NCBI GenBank assembly: GCA_910588505.1
Contig: CAJUPQ010000039.1
Span: 1 to 29,517 of the forward strand
Source of the DNA: an uncultured Hungatella sp.
Lineage (GTDB): Bacteria > Bacillota > Clostridia > Lachnospirales > Lachnospiraceae
Direction of reading: 5' to 3'
DNA length: 29,517 bases
A program made the position numbers and the translations under genes. The stretch's first letter is position 1; each line of letters opens with the position of its first letter. The notes beneath the pieces were generated by a model. The model saw only the letters and a list, made by a program, of their open reading frames with translations. It was not told where the DNA came from and ran no database searches. Shown piece by piece: positions 22,390-29,517 of the stretch.

Positions 22390-24921
22390 ATGGAACCAAA
22401 TGTATTTGACAAAATTCATGACATAGACTTAAAAAAGACCATGGAGGAGTCCTACATTGACTACGCCATGAGCGTAATCGCCTCCCGCGCCCTGCCGGAT
22501 GTAAGGGACGGCCTAAAGCCGGTACAGAGAAGAGTTCTTTACTCCATGGTAGAGTTAAACAACGGCCCAGACAAGCCCCACAGAAAATGTGCCCGTATTG
22601 TCGGCGATACCATGGGTAAATACCACCCCCACGGCGACAGCTCCATCTATGGAGCCCTTGTAAACATGGCCCAGGAGTGGTCCACCCGCTACCCCCTTGT
22701 AGACGGTCACGGCAATTTCGGTTCCGTGGACGGCGACGGCGCTGCAGCCATGCGGTATACCGAAGCCAGGCTCAGCAAGATATCCATGGAACTTCTATCC
22801 GACATCGGCAAAGACACCGTGGACTTTGTGCCAAACTTTGACGAGACGGAAAAAGAGCCGACGGTTCTCCCGTCCCGCTACCCCAACCTTCTGGTAAATG
22901 GTACCTCCGGCATCGCCGTAGGCATGGCCACCAACATACCGCCCCACAACCTGCGGGAAGTCATTGCCGCCGTGGTAAAGATCATCGACAATCAGGTAAA
23001 CGAGGAGCGGGAAACCTCCATTGAAGAGGTCATGGAGATCGTAAAAGGTCCGGATTTCCCCACAGGAGCCACCATCCTTGGAAAGCGGGGAATCGAGGAA
23101 GCCTACCGAACCGGAAGAGGAAAGATAAGAGTTCGGGCCGTGTCGGACATTGAGACCATGGCCAACGGCAAAAGCAAGATCGTGGTCACGGAGATTCCCT
23201 TTCTGGTAAACAAGGCCCGTCTCATCGAAAAGATCGCCGAGCTGGTAAAAGATAAAAAAGTAGATGGCATCACTGATCTGCGGGACGAGTCTGACCGGGA
23301 AGGTATGCGCATCGTCATGGAGATCCGCCGAGACGCCAACGCAAATGTCATCCTCAATCAGCTCTACAAACACACCCAGATGCAGGACACCTTTGGAGTC
23401 AACATGCTGTCTCTGGTAAATAATCAGCCAAAAGTCCTGAACCTTCTCCAGATGCTAAGCTACTACTTAGAGCACCAGAAAGAGGTAGTCACCAGAAGGA
23501 CAAAATACGACTTAAACAAGGCCGAAGAGCGGGCCCACATCTTGGAAGGCCTGCTTATAGCCCTTGACAATATCGACGAGGTAATCCGTATCATTCGAGG
23601 CTCTCAGAATGTCCAGACAGCCAAGCAGCAGTTGATGGAGCGGTTCGGGTTAAGTGACGCCCAGTCCCAGGCAATTGTGGACATGCGGCTTCGGGCCCTT
23701 ACAGGTCTGGAGAGAAGCAGGCTGGAGGCAGAGTACAAAGAGCTGGAGGCAAAGATTGAGCAGTTGAAAGCGATTTTGGCAGACGAGAAAAAGCTGTTGG
23801 GCGTTATCCGGGAGGAAATCCAGATCATCTCCGACAAATACGGCGACGACAGAAAGACCTCCATTGGATTCGACGAATTTGACATGTCCATGGAAGACCT
23901 GATTCCCAACGATGACACTGTGGTGGCCATGACCCGCTTAGGCTACATCAAGCGTATGTCCCCGGACAATTTCAAGAGTCAGAACCGGGGCGGCAAAGGC
24001 ATCAAGGGAATGCAGACCATAGACGAAGACTACATTGAAGACCTGATTATGACAAAGAATCACAACAACATCATGTTCTTTACCAACACAGGCCGGGTCT
24101 ACAGGCTGAAAGCCTACGCCATCCCCGAGGCAGGAAGAACCGCCAGAGGCACAGCCATTGTAAACCTTCTCCAGATGATGCCCGGAGAAAAGATCACCTC
24201 CATCGTGTCCATGAAAGAATTTAATGACGACCATTACCTCTTCATGGCCACCAAGTACGGCATGGCCAAAAAGACCCCCATGGGCGAGTACTCCAATGTG
24301 CGGAAAAACGGCCTTCAGGCCATTGTCCTCAAGGAGGGCGACGAGCTTATAGAGGTAAAAGCCACCGACGACACCAGAGATATTTTCATGGTCACCAGGA
24401 AAGGCCAGTGCATCCGTTTCCACGAATCAGATGTGAGAGTCACAGGACGTGTGTCTATGGGCGTCATTGGCATGAAACTGGATGAGGACGACGAAGTCAT
24501 AGGCATGCAGATGGATTCCCAGGGAGAGACCCTTTTAGTGGTGTCTGCCAACGGAATCGGCAAGCGGACCGACATCAGCGAGTTCCCGGTTCAAAGGCGA
24601 AGCGGAAAAGGAATCCGGTGCTATAAGATCGTGGAGAAAACCGGAGATTTGGTAGGCGCCAAGCTGGTTCACGAAGACCACGATATCATGATGATCACCA
24701 ATGAAGGGATCATTATCCGAATCAGCGTAAAAGATATCTCCGTCCTTGGCCGCAATACGTCCGGAGTAAAACTGATGAATATTGACACAGATACCAACAC
24801 CTATATCGCAAGTATTGCCAAAGTCAGGGATGACGGAAATAAGGATGGGAATGAGTCCGAAGAAAAGGAAGATGAAGCTTCAGAAGAAGGAAACGAAGAA
24901 AATGGCGGCAGTGAAGAATAA
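22390..24921 (+). CDS. gyrA: DNA gyrase subunit A
   Basis: This is the DNA-cleaving subunit of gyrase, 843 residues. SRALPDVRDGLKPVQRRVLY (32-51) and the catalytic tyrosine Y123 in AAAMRYTEA are present. The QRDR reads HGDSSIYGALVNMAQ: S84 is at the quinolone-contact serine, and G88 replaces the acidic residue common at the E. coli D87 position. A GyrA-box-like QNRGGKG marks the start of the C-terminal beta-pinwheel, which distinguishes it from ParC. The last 30 or so residues form a strongly acidic Glu/Asn/Gly tail. An ATG with GGGAGG ribosome site follows gyrB. Confidence 0.98.
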   Translation: MEPNVFDKIHDIDLKKTMEESYIDYAMSVIASRALPDVRDGLKPVQRRVLYSMVELNNGPDKPHRKCARIVGDTMGKYHPHGDSSIYGALVNMAQEWSTRYPLVDGHGNFGSVDGDGAAAMRYTEARLSKISMELLSDIGKDTVDFVPNFDETEKEPTVLPSRYPNLLVNGTSGIAVGMATNIPPHNLREVIAAVVKIIDNQVNEERETSIEEVMEIVKGPDFPTGATILGKRGIEEAYRTGRGKIRVRAVSDIETMANGKSKIVVTEIPFLVNKARLIEKIAELVKDKKVDGITDLRDESDREGMRIVMEIRRDANANVILNQLYKHTQMQDTFGVNMLSLVNNQPKVLNLLQMLSYYLEHQKEVVTRRTKYDLNKAEERAHILEGLLIALDNIDEVIRIIRGSQNVQTAKQQLMERFGLSDAQSQAIVDMRLRALTGLERSRLEAEYKELEAKIEQLKAILADEKKLLGVIREEIQIISDKYGDDRKTSIGFDEFDMSMEDLIPNDDTVVAMTRLGYIKRMSPDNFKSQNRGGKGIKGMQTIDEDYIEDLIMTKNHNNIMFFTNTGRVYRLKAYAIPEAGRTARGTAIVNLLQMMPGEKITSIVSMKEFNDDHYLFMATKYGMAKKTPMGEYSNVRKNGLQAIVLKEGDELIEVKATDDTRDIFMVTRKGQCIRFHESDVRVTGRVSMGVIGMKLDEDDEVIGMQMDSQGETLLVVSANGIGKRTDISEFPVQRRSGKGIRCYKIVEKTGDLVGAKLVHEDHDIMMITNEGIIIRISVKDISVLGRNTSGVKLMNIDTDTNTYIASIAKVRDDGNKDGNESEEKEDEASEEGNEENGGSEE

Positions 24922-24941
24922 CGAAACTGCCAGGCAATAAC

Positions 24942-24984
24942 ATAAAGACGGCTGCCGGGGGAGCGGGATGGCAGCCGTCTTTAT
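24942..24984. terminator. Bidirectional terminator between gyrA and the ABC permease gene
   Basis: Arms 24942-24956 (ATAAAGACGGCTGCC) and 24970-24984 are perfect 15-bp reverse complements with a 13-nt loop. The outer AAAG/CTTT pairs give a modest U run in either direction. The two transcription units converge here. Confidence 0.82.
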
Positions 24985-24988
24985 GAAC

Positions 24989-25789
24989 TTACTCCAAATT
25001 CAACCTCCGCGAAAGAATATAATTCGCAACCAAAAAGCACCCCACCGCAGTAATCAGCGAAAACAGCGTTGTATAAATCATATACCCGCTATAAGAAAAT
25101 TCCGTATACCCCAAATAAATCCCCCTGTTCCCCGCAACCACCAGAACAATGGTGTTGAGAATCTGCGTAAGCACGTGCATCCCAATATAAGCCAAAATAG
25201 CCCCCAGAATCCGGTGTTCCTTCCAAAGCTGGCCAACAGCAATACAGGCAAAGAACATCAAAGGTTCCTGAAACAAACCGATCAACCCGTTAAGCCCTGT
25301 AAAAAACGTATAGCTCTCAATCCTGGAATTTATGTTCCTCAAAAAGTGTTCTATCATATGCATAAACGGAAAATCCCGCATATGTCCTGTAAACAAAAGA
25401 ACAACCGATAAACCTACAATCACATTCACCAGAATATGCCAAAACGCCGAAATCAAAGTTTTCGACCATATAAGGCTGCTGGTTTTCACCGGAAGGGTGT
25501 GGGTCAGATATCCATGATCGCTGACCATGGTTTTATAAAAATCATAAACGATAAACACAGAAGTCATCAGATAACAGGCAATAAAATAAATCGCAAAAAT
25601 AATCATGTAAAAAACGGAGAAGACAACGATCCCGTTAAACCATCCACTGTCAAAAGACTGCCGGCTCTGGGACAGAATAATCTCAAACAAAATCTTCCCT
25701 ACAGCAGCCGCAACGCCGTAGCCGCACAAAAGAGGAACAAAAAACCGGCAGGTAGCATAAAAATCCTTCTTTAACAATTTCCCTAACAT
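24989..25789 (-). CDS. ABC transporter permease, ABC-2 type
   Basis: This 266-residue protein has about six hydrophobic segments and a short basic N-terminus (MLGKLLKKDFYATCRFF), as in ABC-2 exporters or antibiotic-sensing transporters. The ATG at 25789 has GGAGGTG upstream and overlaps the end of the ATPase gene by 7 nt, showing translational coupling. Substrate is unknown. With the GntR regulator upstream the operon resembles the Bacillus ytr system, which responds to cell-wall antibiotics. It faces the replication fork. Confidence 0.85.
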   Translation of the reverse strand: MLGKLLKKDFYATCRFFVPLLCGYGVAAAVGKILFEIILSQSRQSFDSGWFNGIVVFSVFYMIIFAIYFIACYLMTSVFIVYDFYKTMVSDHGYLTHTLPVKTSSLIWSKTLISAFWHILVNVIVGLSVVLLFTGHMRDFPFMHMIEHFLRNINSRIESYTFFTGLNGLIGLFQEPLMFFACIAVGQLWKEHRILGAILAYIGMHVLTQILNTIVLVVAGNRGIYLGYTEFSYSGYMIYTTLFSLITAVGCFLVANYILSRRLNLE

Positions 25790-26481
25790 TGAAACACCTC
25801 CCTGAACAATTCATCAACAGACTTCCCATACTGCTCCCGAATACCGTCAACCGAAGACTGCAAAGTAACAACCCCGTTCTTCAAGAAAATAATCTGGTCC
25901 AGAACCTGCTCCACATCCGCAATCAGGTGAGTGGAAATCAAGATCGAGCCGTTTTCATTATAATTGGTCAAAATTGTCTGCAAAATATAATCCCTTGCCG
26001 CCGGGTCCACCCCGCCGATAGGCTCATCCAGCAGATAAAGGTCTGCGTTTCGGCTCATGACCAGAATTAGCTGAACCTTCTCCCTGGTCCCTTTGGAAAG
26101 AGTCTTAAGCTTCTGTGTGGGATTAATATTCAGCCGCTTTAACATCTCATAAGCCTTATTCCGGTCAAAATTATCATAAAAATCATGAAACAGGTCAATA
26201 ATCTGAGAAACCTTCATCCATTGGCTGAGATAATTCTTATCCGGCAGATAAGAGATCCTTGCCTTGGACTCAGGCCCCACAGGCCCGCCGCAGACAGTCA
26301 AACTTCCTGACGACGGAACCAAAAGACCGCAGGCCAGCTTGATAAGCGTGGTCTTACCGCTTCCGTTAGGACCCAGCAGCCCGATAATATGTCCCGGCTC
26401 AATGGTCAGGGAAACATCACTCAGCGCATACATGGAACCAAACTGCTTTGTCACATGAGAATACTCCAAAATGGTACTCAT
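25783..26481 (-). CDS. ABC transporter ATP-binding protein (YtrB-like)
   Basis: This nucleotide-binding subunit of 232 residues has Walker A GPNGSGKT (37-44), signature LSKGT (128-132), Walker B LYLLDEP (148-154), a D-loop GGVDPAARD and the switch H185. The usual Q-loop position reads YLPDKNYL without glutamine, as in several YtrB/BcrA-type ATPases. It lies 38 nt after the GntR gene and overlaps the permease gene, so the three form one operon. Confidence 0.93.
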   Translation of the reverse strand: MSTILEYSHVTKQFGSMYALSDVSLTIEPGHIIGLLGPNGSGKTTLIKLACGLLVPSSGSLTVCGGPVGPESKARISYLPDKNYLSQWMKVSQIIDLFHDFYDNFDRNKAYEMLKRLNINPTQKLKTLSKGTREKVQLILVMSRNADLYLLDEPIGGVDPAARDYILQTILTNYNENGSILISTHLIADVEQVLDQIIFLKNGVVTLQSSVDGIREQYGKSVDELFREVFQC

Positions 26482-26519
26482 ACTCTACCTCCTGTGTTAT
26501 AATAAATCTCTAAAAAGTT

Positions 26520-26885
26520 TTAATCATGAGAAATGATCTTGTGGATAAGCTCAATAATCTCCTCCGCCTTATACCCAAGCTGTTCCATCTCACGAAAGAA
26601 CGTAAGAATCTTCTCCTGTCCAATAGACTCTTTCATCTGTTTAATCAACTCCTCATCCTCTGTCACAAATCTCCCGGAAGTTCTCTGGCTGTAAATCAGC
26701 CCGCTTCGCTCCAACTCTGTCAGCGCCCTCTGCATGGTATTGGGGTTCACCGACGATTCCGACGCCAGATCCCGCACAGAAGGAAGCTTGCTCCCCGCCG
26801 GATACTGTCCCGATATAATAAGTAATCGAATCCGTTCCAGCAATTGTGTGTAGATGGGCCTTCCGCTGTCAAACTGCCATGCCAT
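26520..26885 (-). CDS. GntR-family transcriptional regulator, YtrA subfamily
   Basis: This 121-residue repressor has an N-terminal winged helix (PIYTQLLERIRLLIISGQYPAG, then KLPSVRDLASESSVNPNTMQRAL) and only a short C-terminal helical region (about 80-121). That is the YtrA arrangement, which lacks a large effector domain. It is the first gene of the operon, with AAAGGAGG before the ATG. Nested inverted repeats overlap its promoter, so autorepression of the whole operon is likely. The inducer is unknown. Confidence 0.93.
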   Translation of the reverse strand: MAWQFDSGRPIYTQLLERIRLLIISGQYPAGSKLPSVRDLASESSVNPNTMQRALTELERSGLIYSQRTSGRFVTEDEELIKQMKESIGQEKILTFFREMEQLGYKAEEIIELIHKIISHD

Positions 26886-26902
26886 AAAAGACCTCCTTTA
26901 TA

Positions 26903-26938
26903 CTATTGTATTAATTACCTAATACAAATATACAATAG
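26903..26938. promoter_or_regulatory. Nested operator of the GntR/ABC operon
   Basis: TTGTATTA (26906-26913) and TAATACAA (26920-26927) form a perfect 8-bp inverted repeat with a 6-bp centre. Around and partly within it CTATTGTA (26903-26910) and TACAATAG (26931-26938) form a second inverted repeat. Both overlap the -10 and start region, as expected for a GntR repressor site. Confidence 0.7.
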
Positions 26939-26955
26939 AAAAAATCAACTGTCAA
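26927..26955 (-). promoter_or_regulatory. Promoter of the GntR/ABC operon
   Basis: On the minus strand a perfect TTGACA (26955-26950), a 17-nt spacer and TATATT (26932-26927). Confidence 0.88.
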
Positions 26956-26978
26956 GCCCTGTTCACAGAAATTTTCAC

Positions 26979-27007
26979 TTGATTTCAACTTTTAAATCAC
27001 GTATGAT
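26979..27007 (+). promoter_or_regulatory. Promoter of the fumarase operon
   Basis: TTGATT (26979-26984), a 17-nt spacer and TATGAT (27002-27007), about 48 nt before the fumarase alpha start and divergent from the GntR promoter. Confidence 0.7.
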
Positions 27008-27054
27008 AAAATACGATAATCATTCTGTGAAAATCATGACAGGAGGGTACAGGT

Positions 27055-27897
27055 TTGAGAACCATAACCACACAGGAAATAACAGAAAATATTAAAGAAA
27101 TGTGTATAGAAGCAAACCATACATTATCCCCGGATATGAAAGCCGTATTTCAAGCTGCCGTCCAAAAGGAGGAATCTCCCTTAGGAAAAAAAATTTTAAA
27201 TCAGCTTGAGGAAAATCTGACTATTGCAGGGCAGGACATGATTCCCATTTGTCAGGACACGGGGATGGCCGTGGTATTTTTGAGCGTGGGACAGGACGTT
27301 CATATTGAGGGCGGTTCCCTTAAAGACGCAGTGAATCAGGGAGTCAGGGAAGGGTACACAGCAGGGTATCTGAGAAAATCCGTTGTGTCAGACCCAATTG
27401 AGCGGGTCAACACAAAAGACAACACCCCCGCAATCATTCACTATGAAATCACAGACGGGGACAGGATTCACATCACCGTGGCCCCAAAAGGCTTTGGAAG
27501 TGAAAATATGAGCCGGGTATTTATGTTAAAACCGGCAGACGGAATCGAGGGGGTAAAAGAAGCCATTCTGACCGCTGTAAAAGATGCCGGCCCCAACGCC
27601 TGTCCGCCTATGGTAGTGGGCGTGGGAATCGGAGGAACCTTTGAAAAATGTGCTCTCATGGCAAAACACGCCCTTACCAGAAACTTAGAGCAGCCGTCTC
27701 CCATTCCCTATGTAAGACAGATGGAACAGGAAATGTTAAAAAAGATAAATGATCTGGGAATCGGCCCGGGAGGTTTAGGCGGAACCGTAACTGCCCTGGC
27801 AGTGAACATCGAAACCTATGCCACACACATCGCAGGCCTGCCGGTGGCAGTGAATATCTGCTGTCACGTCAACCGCCACGTACACCGGGTTATTTAA
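27055..27897 (+). CDS. Fumarate hydratase alpha subunit, class I [4Fe-4S]
   Basis: This N-terminal half of a two-subunit, oxygen-sensitive fumarase (or related tartrate dehydratase) interconverts fumarate and malate. It is 280 residues. Likely cluster cysteines are C66 in ICQDTG, C183 in NACPP and C270 in ICCHVNRH, and GPGGLGGTVTAL is the family glycine motif. The start is TTG at 27055 with GGAGGG 8 nt upstream, and no closer ATG exists. The beta subunit follows 17 nt downstream. Anaerobes commonly use this oxygen-labile type in reductive or fermentative C4 metabolism. Strict fumarase versus tartrate dehydratase specificity is not decidable here. Confidence 0.93.
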   Translation: MRTITTQEITENIKEMCIEANHTLSPDMKAVFQAAVQKEESPLGKKILNQLEENLTIAGQDMIPICQDTGMAVVFLSVGQDVHIEGGSLKDAVNQGVREGYTAGYLRKSVVSDPIERVNTKDNTPAIIHYEITDGDRIHITVAPKGFGSENMSRVFMLKPADGIEGVKEAILTAVKDAGPNACPPMVVGVGIGGTFEKCALMAKHALTRNLEQPSPIPYVRQMEQEMLKKINDLGIGPGGLGGTVTALAVNIETYATHIAGLPVAVNICCHVNRHVHRVI

Positions 27898-27914
27898 ACA
27901 GAGAGGAGGACACT

Positions 27915-28463
27915 ATGGAGCGAGAGATACAGGCGCCGGTCACCAGGGAAGAAGCCAGACAATTAAAAGCAGGGGACTACGTCTACATAACTGGCACCAT
28001 CTACACAGCCAGGGACGCAGCCCACAAGCGGATGCAGGAAACCCTTGACCGGGGAGAAGAACTTCCGTTTTCCATAAAAGGAAACGTGATCTACTACATG
28101 GGACCCTCTCCGGCCAGAGAGAACCGCCCCATCGGGTCAGCCGGCCCCACCACTGCCAGCCGTATGGACCGCTACACGCCGGCCCTCCTTGACCTTGGCC
28201 TTGGAGCCATGATCGGAAAAGGAAAGCGCAGCCAGGCAGTAATTGACGCTATTGTGCGCAATGAAGCCGTGTACTTTGCCGCCATAGGAGGCGCAGGAGC
28301 GCTCCTGTCCAAATGCATAGTATCAAGTGAAGTAATCGCGTACGAAGATTTGGGTACAGAGGCCATCCGCCGCCTGGAGGTAGAAAATCTTCCCGTAGTA
28401 GTAGTAATTGACTCACAGGGGAATAATTTATACGAGACAGCAGTATTACAATACAGAAAATAA
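27915..28463 (+). CDS. Fumarate hydratase beta subunit, class I
   Basis: This 182-residue C-terminal partner of the alpha subunit is fused to it in enzymes such as E. coli FumA. The sequence YITGTIYTARDAAHKRM, then YMGPSP and GSAGPTTASRMD, carries the substrate-binding residues, and IGKGKRS and AAIGGAGALLS complete the swivelling domain. An ATG with GAGGAGG ribosome site is seen. The short gap to the alpha gene shows they form one operon. Confidence 0.94.
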   Translation: MEREIQAPVTREEARQLKAGDYVYITGTIYTARDAAHKRMQETLDRGEELPFSIKGNVIYYMGPSPARENRPIGSAGPTTASRMDRYTPALLDLGLGAMIGKGKRSQAVIDAIVRNEAVYFAAIGGAGALLSKCIVSSEVIAYEDLGTEAIRRLEVENLPVVVVIDSQGNNLYETAVLQYRK

Positions 28464-28502
28464 ACACAGGTATAGGGAAAAACCTGTGCCAGGGGGAAGC
28501 AG

Positions 28503-29213
28503 ATGAAGAGAATCCTTTTAATGGTCATAACCAATATTATCCACGTGCCATGGTGGTTTTACAAAATAGACAAGATGGGAAAAAATCCGAACCAGTACAG
28601 CGAGGAAGAAAGATACCATTATCTCAGAAAACGTCTCAGGCGGATTAACCGGAGAGGGCGTGTAAAAGTGGTGGCTGTGGGAGTTGATAATCTCCCTAAG
28701 ACCAACGGATTTATACTATTTCCAAACCACCAGGGCCTTTTCGATATGCTGGCTATCATAGAAAGCTGTCCAAGGCCCCTGGGAGTGGTCATAAAAAAAG
28801 AGGCGACCGAGTGGATCCTGGTAAAACAGGTAGTTCGTCTCCTGGAAGGCATTCCCATGGACCGGTCCGATATCCGCTCCTCCATGGATATCATCAAAGA
28901 GATGGCCTCCCAGGTAAAGAAGGGAAGAAATTTTGTAATCTTCCCCGAAGGCACCAGAAGCCGCAAAGGCAATGAGATCCTTGACTTTAAGGCCGGAACC
29001 TTCAAGAGCGCTGTCAAAGCAGGATGCCCGATCATTCCTGTGGCGCTGATAAACAGCTTCCGTCCCTTTGATATTTCTTCTATAAAGAAAGAACGGGTTC
29101 AGGTACATTTCCTGAAAGCCATTTATCCGGAACAATATATGGGGTTAAAAACCGTGGAAATAGCAGATCTTGTGCATAACAAAATCCAGGAAGAAATAAA
29201 TAAATATATCTGA
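28503..29213 (+). CDS. 1-acyl-sn-glycerol-3-phosphate acyltransferase (PlsC family)
   Basis: This protein transfers an acyl chain to lysophosphatidic acid in membrane phospholipid synthesis. Its 236 residues show the HX4D block NHQGLFD (75-81), the substrate block FPEGTRS (147-153) and the C-terminal IIPVALIN (177-184). A hydrophobic N-terminus (about 4-20) suggests membrane association. Family members can act on other lysophospholipids, so the exact acceptor is inferred. It begins 39 nt after fumarase beta with a GGGGGAAG ribosome site and may be transcribed with it. A 7-bp hairpin (28465-28471 and 28482-28488) without T tract lies in the gap. Confidence 0.92.
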   Translation: MKRILLMVITNIIHVPWWFYKIDKMGKNPNQYSEEERYHYLRKRLRRINRRGRVKVVAVGVDNLPKTNGFILFPNHQGLFDMLAIIESCPRPLGVVIKKEATEWILVKQVVRLLEGIPMDRSDIRSSMDIIKEMASQVKKGRNFVIFPEGTRSRKGNEILDFKAGTFKSAVKAGCPIIPVALINSFRPFDISSIKKERVQVHFLKAIYPEQYMGLKTVEIADLVHNKIQEEINKYI

Positions 29214-29233
29214 AAAATTCTGTAAAAAACGGC

Positions 29234-29262
29234 TTGACAAGATATAGAAGTTCTTGTATAAT
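29234..29262 (+). promoter_or_regulatory. Promoter of tRNA-Ser
   Basis: Perfect consensus TTGACA (29234-29239), a 17-nt spacer and TATAAT (29257-29262). Transcription would begin about 60 nt before the tRNA. Confidence 0.92.
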
Positions 29263-29328
29263 TGCAAATGCGTCTGAAACAAAGCTTGTTTGAACGGCGC
29301 AGGTTGGAAGGAAAAGTTATAAAAATAC

Positions 29329-29416
29329 GGAGAAATACTCAAGTGGCCGAAGAGGCGCCCCTGCTAAGGGTGTAGGTCGGGCAACCGGCGCGAGGGTTCA
29401 AATCCCTCTTTCTCCG
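29329..29416 (+). tRNA. tRNA-Ser (GCU anticodon)
   Basis: An 88-nt class II tRNA. The acceptor GGAGAAA (29329-29335) pairs with TTTCTCC (29409-29415), with discriminator G29416. The anticodon stem is CGCCC/GGGTG with loop CTGCTAA, and the anticodon GCT at 29363-29365 reads AGC and AGU. A long variable arm and T arm GAGGG-TTCAAAT-CCCTC are present. CCA is not encoded. Confidence 0.97.
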
Positions 29417-29472
29417 CTCTTTTCCAACTAACACAGCGGCTTGAAAAAAGTCGAAAAAAATAAAAAAAGTTG

Positions 29473-29501
29473 TTGACAAAGCAGAAACGATATGATATAG
29501 T
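29473..29501 (+). promoter_or_regulatory. Strong promoter for a gene beyond the window
   Basis: TTGACA (29473-29478), a 17-nt spacer and TATAGT (29496-29501) are preceded by A-rich tracts (29443-29468) like an UP element. The start would be near 29508 and no coding sequence follows within the window. A stable-RNA operon is plausible but is inference. Confidence 0.75.
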
Positions 29502-29517
29502 AAATGAGTTGCTGCTG

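Noticed and set aside
28465..28488. Hairpin between fumarase beta and plsC as a terminator
   Set aside because: CACAGGT/ACCTGTG is only 7 bp and is followed by the plsC ribosome site, not a T tract.

Overview
The window is a bacterial chromosomal replication-origin region. Its gene order (rpmH-rnpA-yidD-yidC-jag-mnmE-mnmG-rsmG-parA-parB on one side of oriC and dnaA-dnaN-S4-recF-gyrB-gyrA on the other) is that of a low-GC Gram-positive. The DUF4446 gene after parB, the long YidC, the class I two-subunit fumarase, the protein sequences and the mid-range GC content point to an anaerobic clostridium, most likely a Lachnospiraceae (Clostridium cluster XIVa) gut-type organism. The species cannot be fixed from sequence alone.

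Layout. 1-1442: a decayed IS4-family transposase and a gene-free stretch with hairpins. 1443-2777: glutamate dehydrogenase gdhA. 2890-5129: parA-parB-DUF4446, with two perfect parS sites (4258-4273 inside parB, 5213-5228 upstream of parA). 5292-5805: a repeat element with terminal inverted repeats that contains a very long foldback. 5933-6892: a lone alpha/beta hydrolase on the opposite strand. 6964-14377: the leftward housekeeping cluster rsmG, mnmG, mnmE, jag/khpB, yidC, yidD, rnpA, rpmH. 14509-15144: an ECF transporter S component with a structured leader. 15346-15527: a second, shorter and inverted copy of the repeat. 15541-15810 and 17238-17470: a bipartite oriC with DnaA boxes on both sides of dnaA and a DnaA-trio-like tract before dnaN. 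15867-24921: dnaA, dnaN, S4 protein, recF, DUF1877 protein, gyrB, gyrA. 24989-26885: a leftward GntR/ABC operon of YtrA type. 27055-29213: fumarase alpha and beta, then a PlsC-type acyltransferase. 29329-29416: tRNA-Ser(GCU). The window ends in a strong promoter for something outside it.

How it works together. Genes left of the origin lie mostly on the minus strand and genes right of it mostly on the plus strand, so nearly all core genes are co-directional with the forks leaving oriC. The exceptions are the alpha/beta hydrolase and the GntR/ABC operon. DnaA, the beta clamp, RecF and gyrase start and maintain replication. ParA, ParB and parS segregate the new origins. RpmH, RnpA, YidC/YidD, KhpB, MnmE/MnmG and RsmG serve ribosome, tRNA and membrane-protein biogenesis.

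The least explained material is the repeat element pair. One copy is about 0.5 kb with a 164-nt near-complete foldback between parS and the hydrolase. The other is about 0.18 kb and sits directly against the DnaA-box cluster. Other points of interest are the ECF gene's structured leader, a possible DnaA-trio, and the non-canonical hydrolase placed between rsmG and parA.
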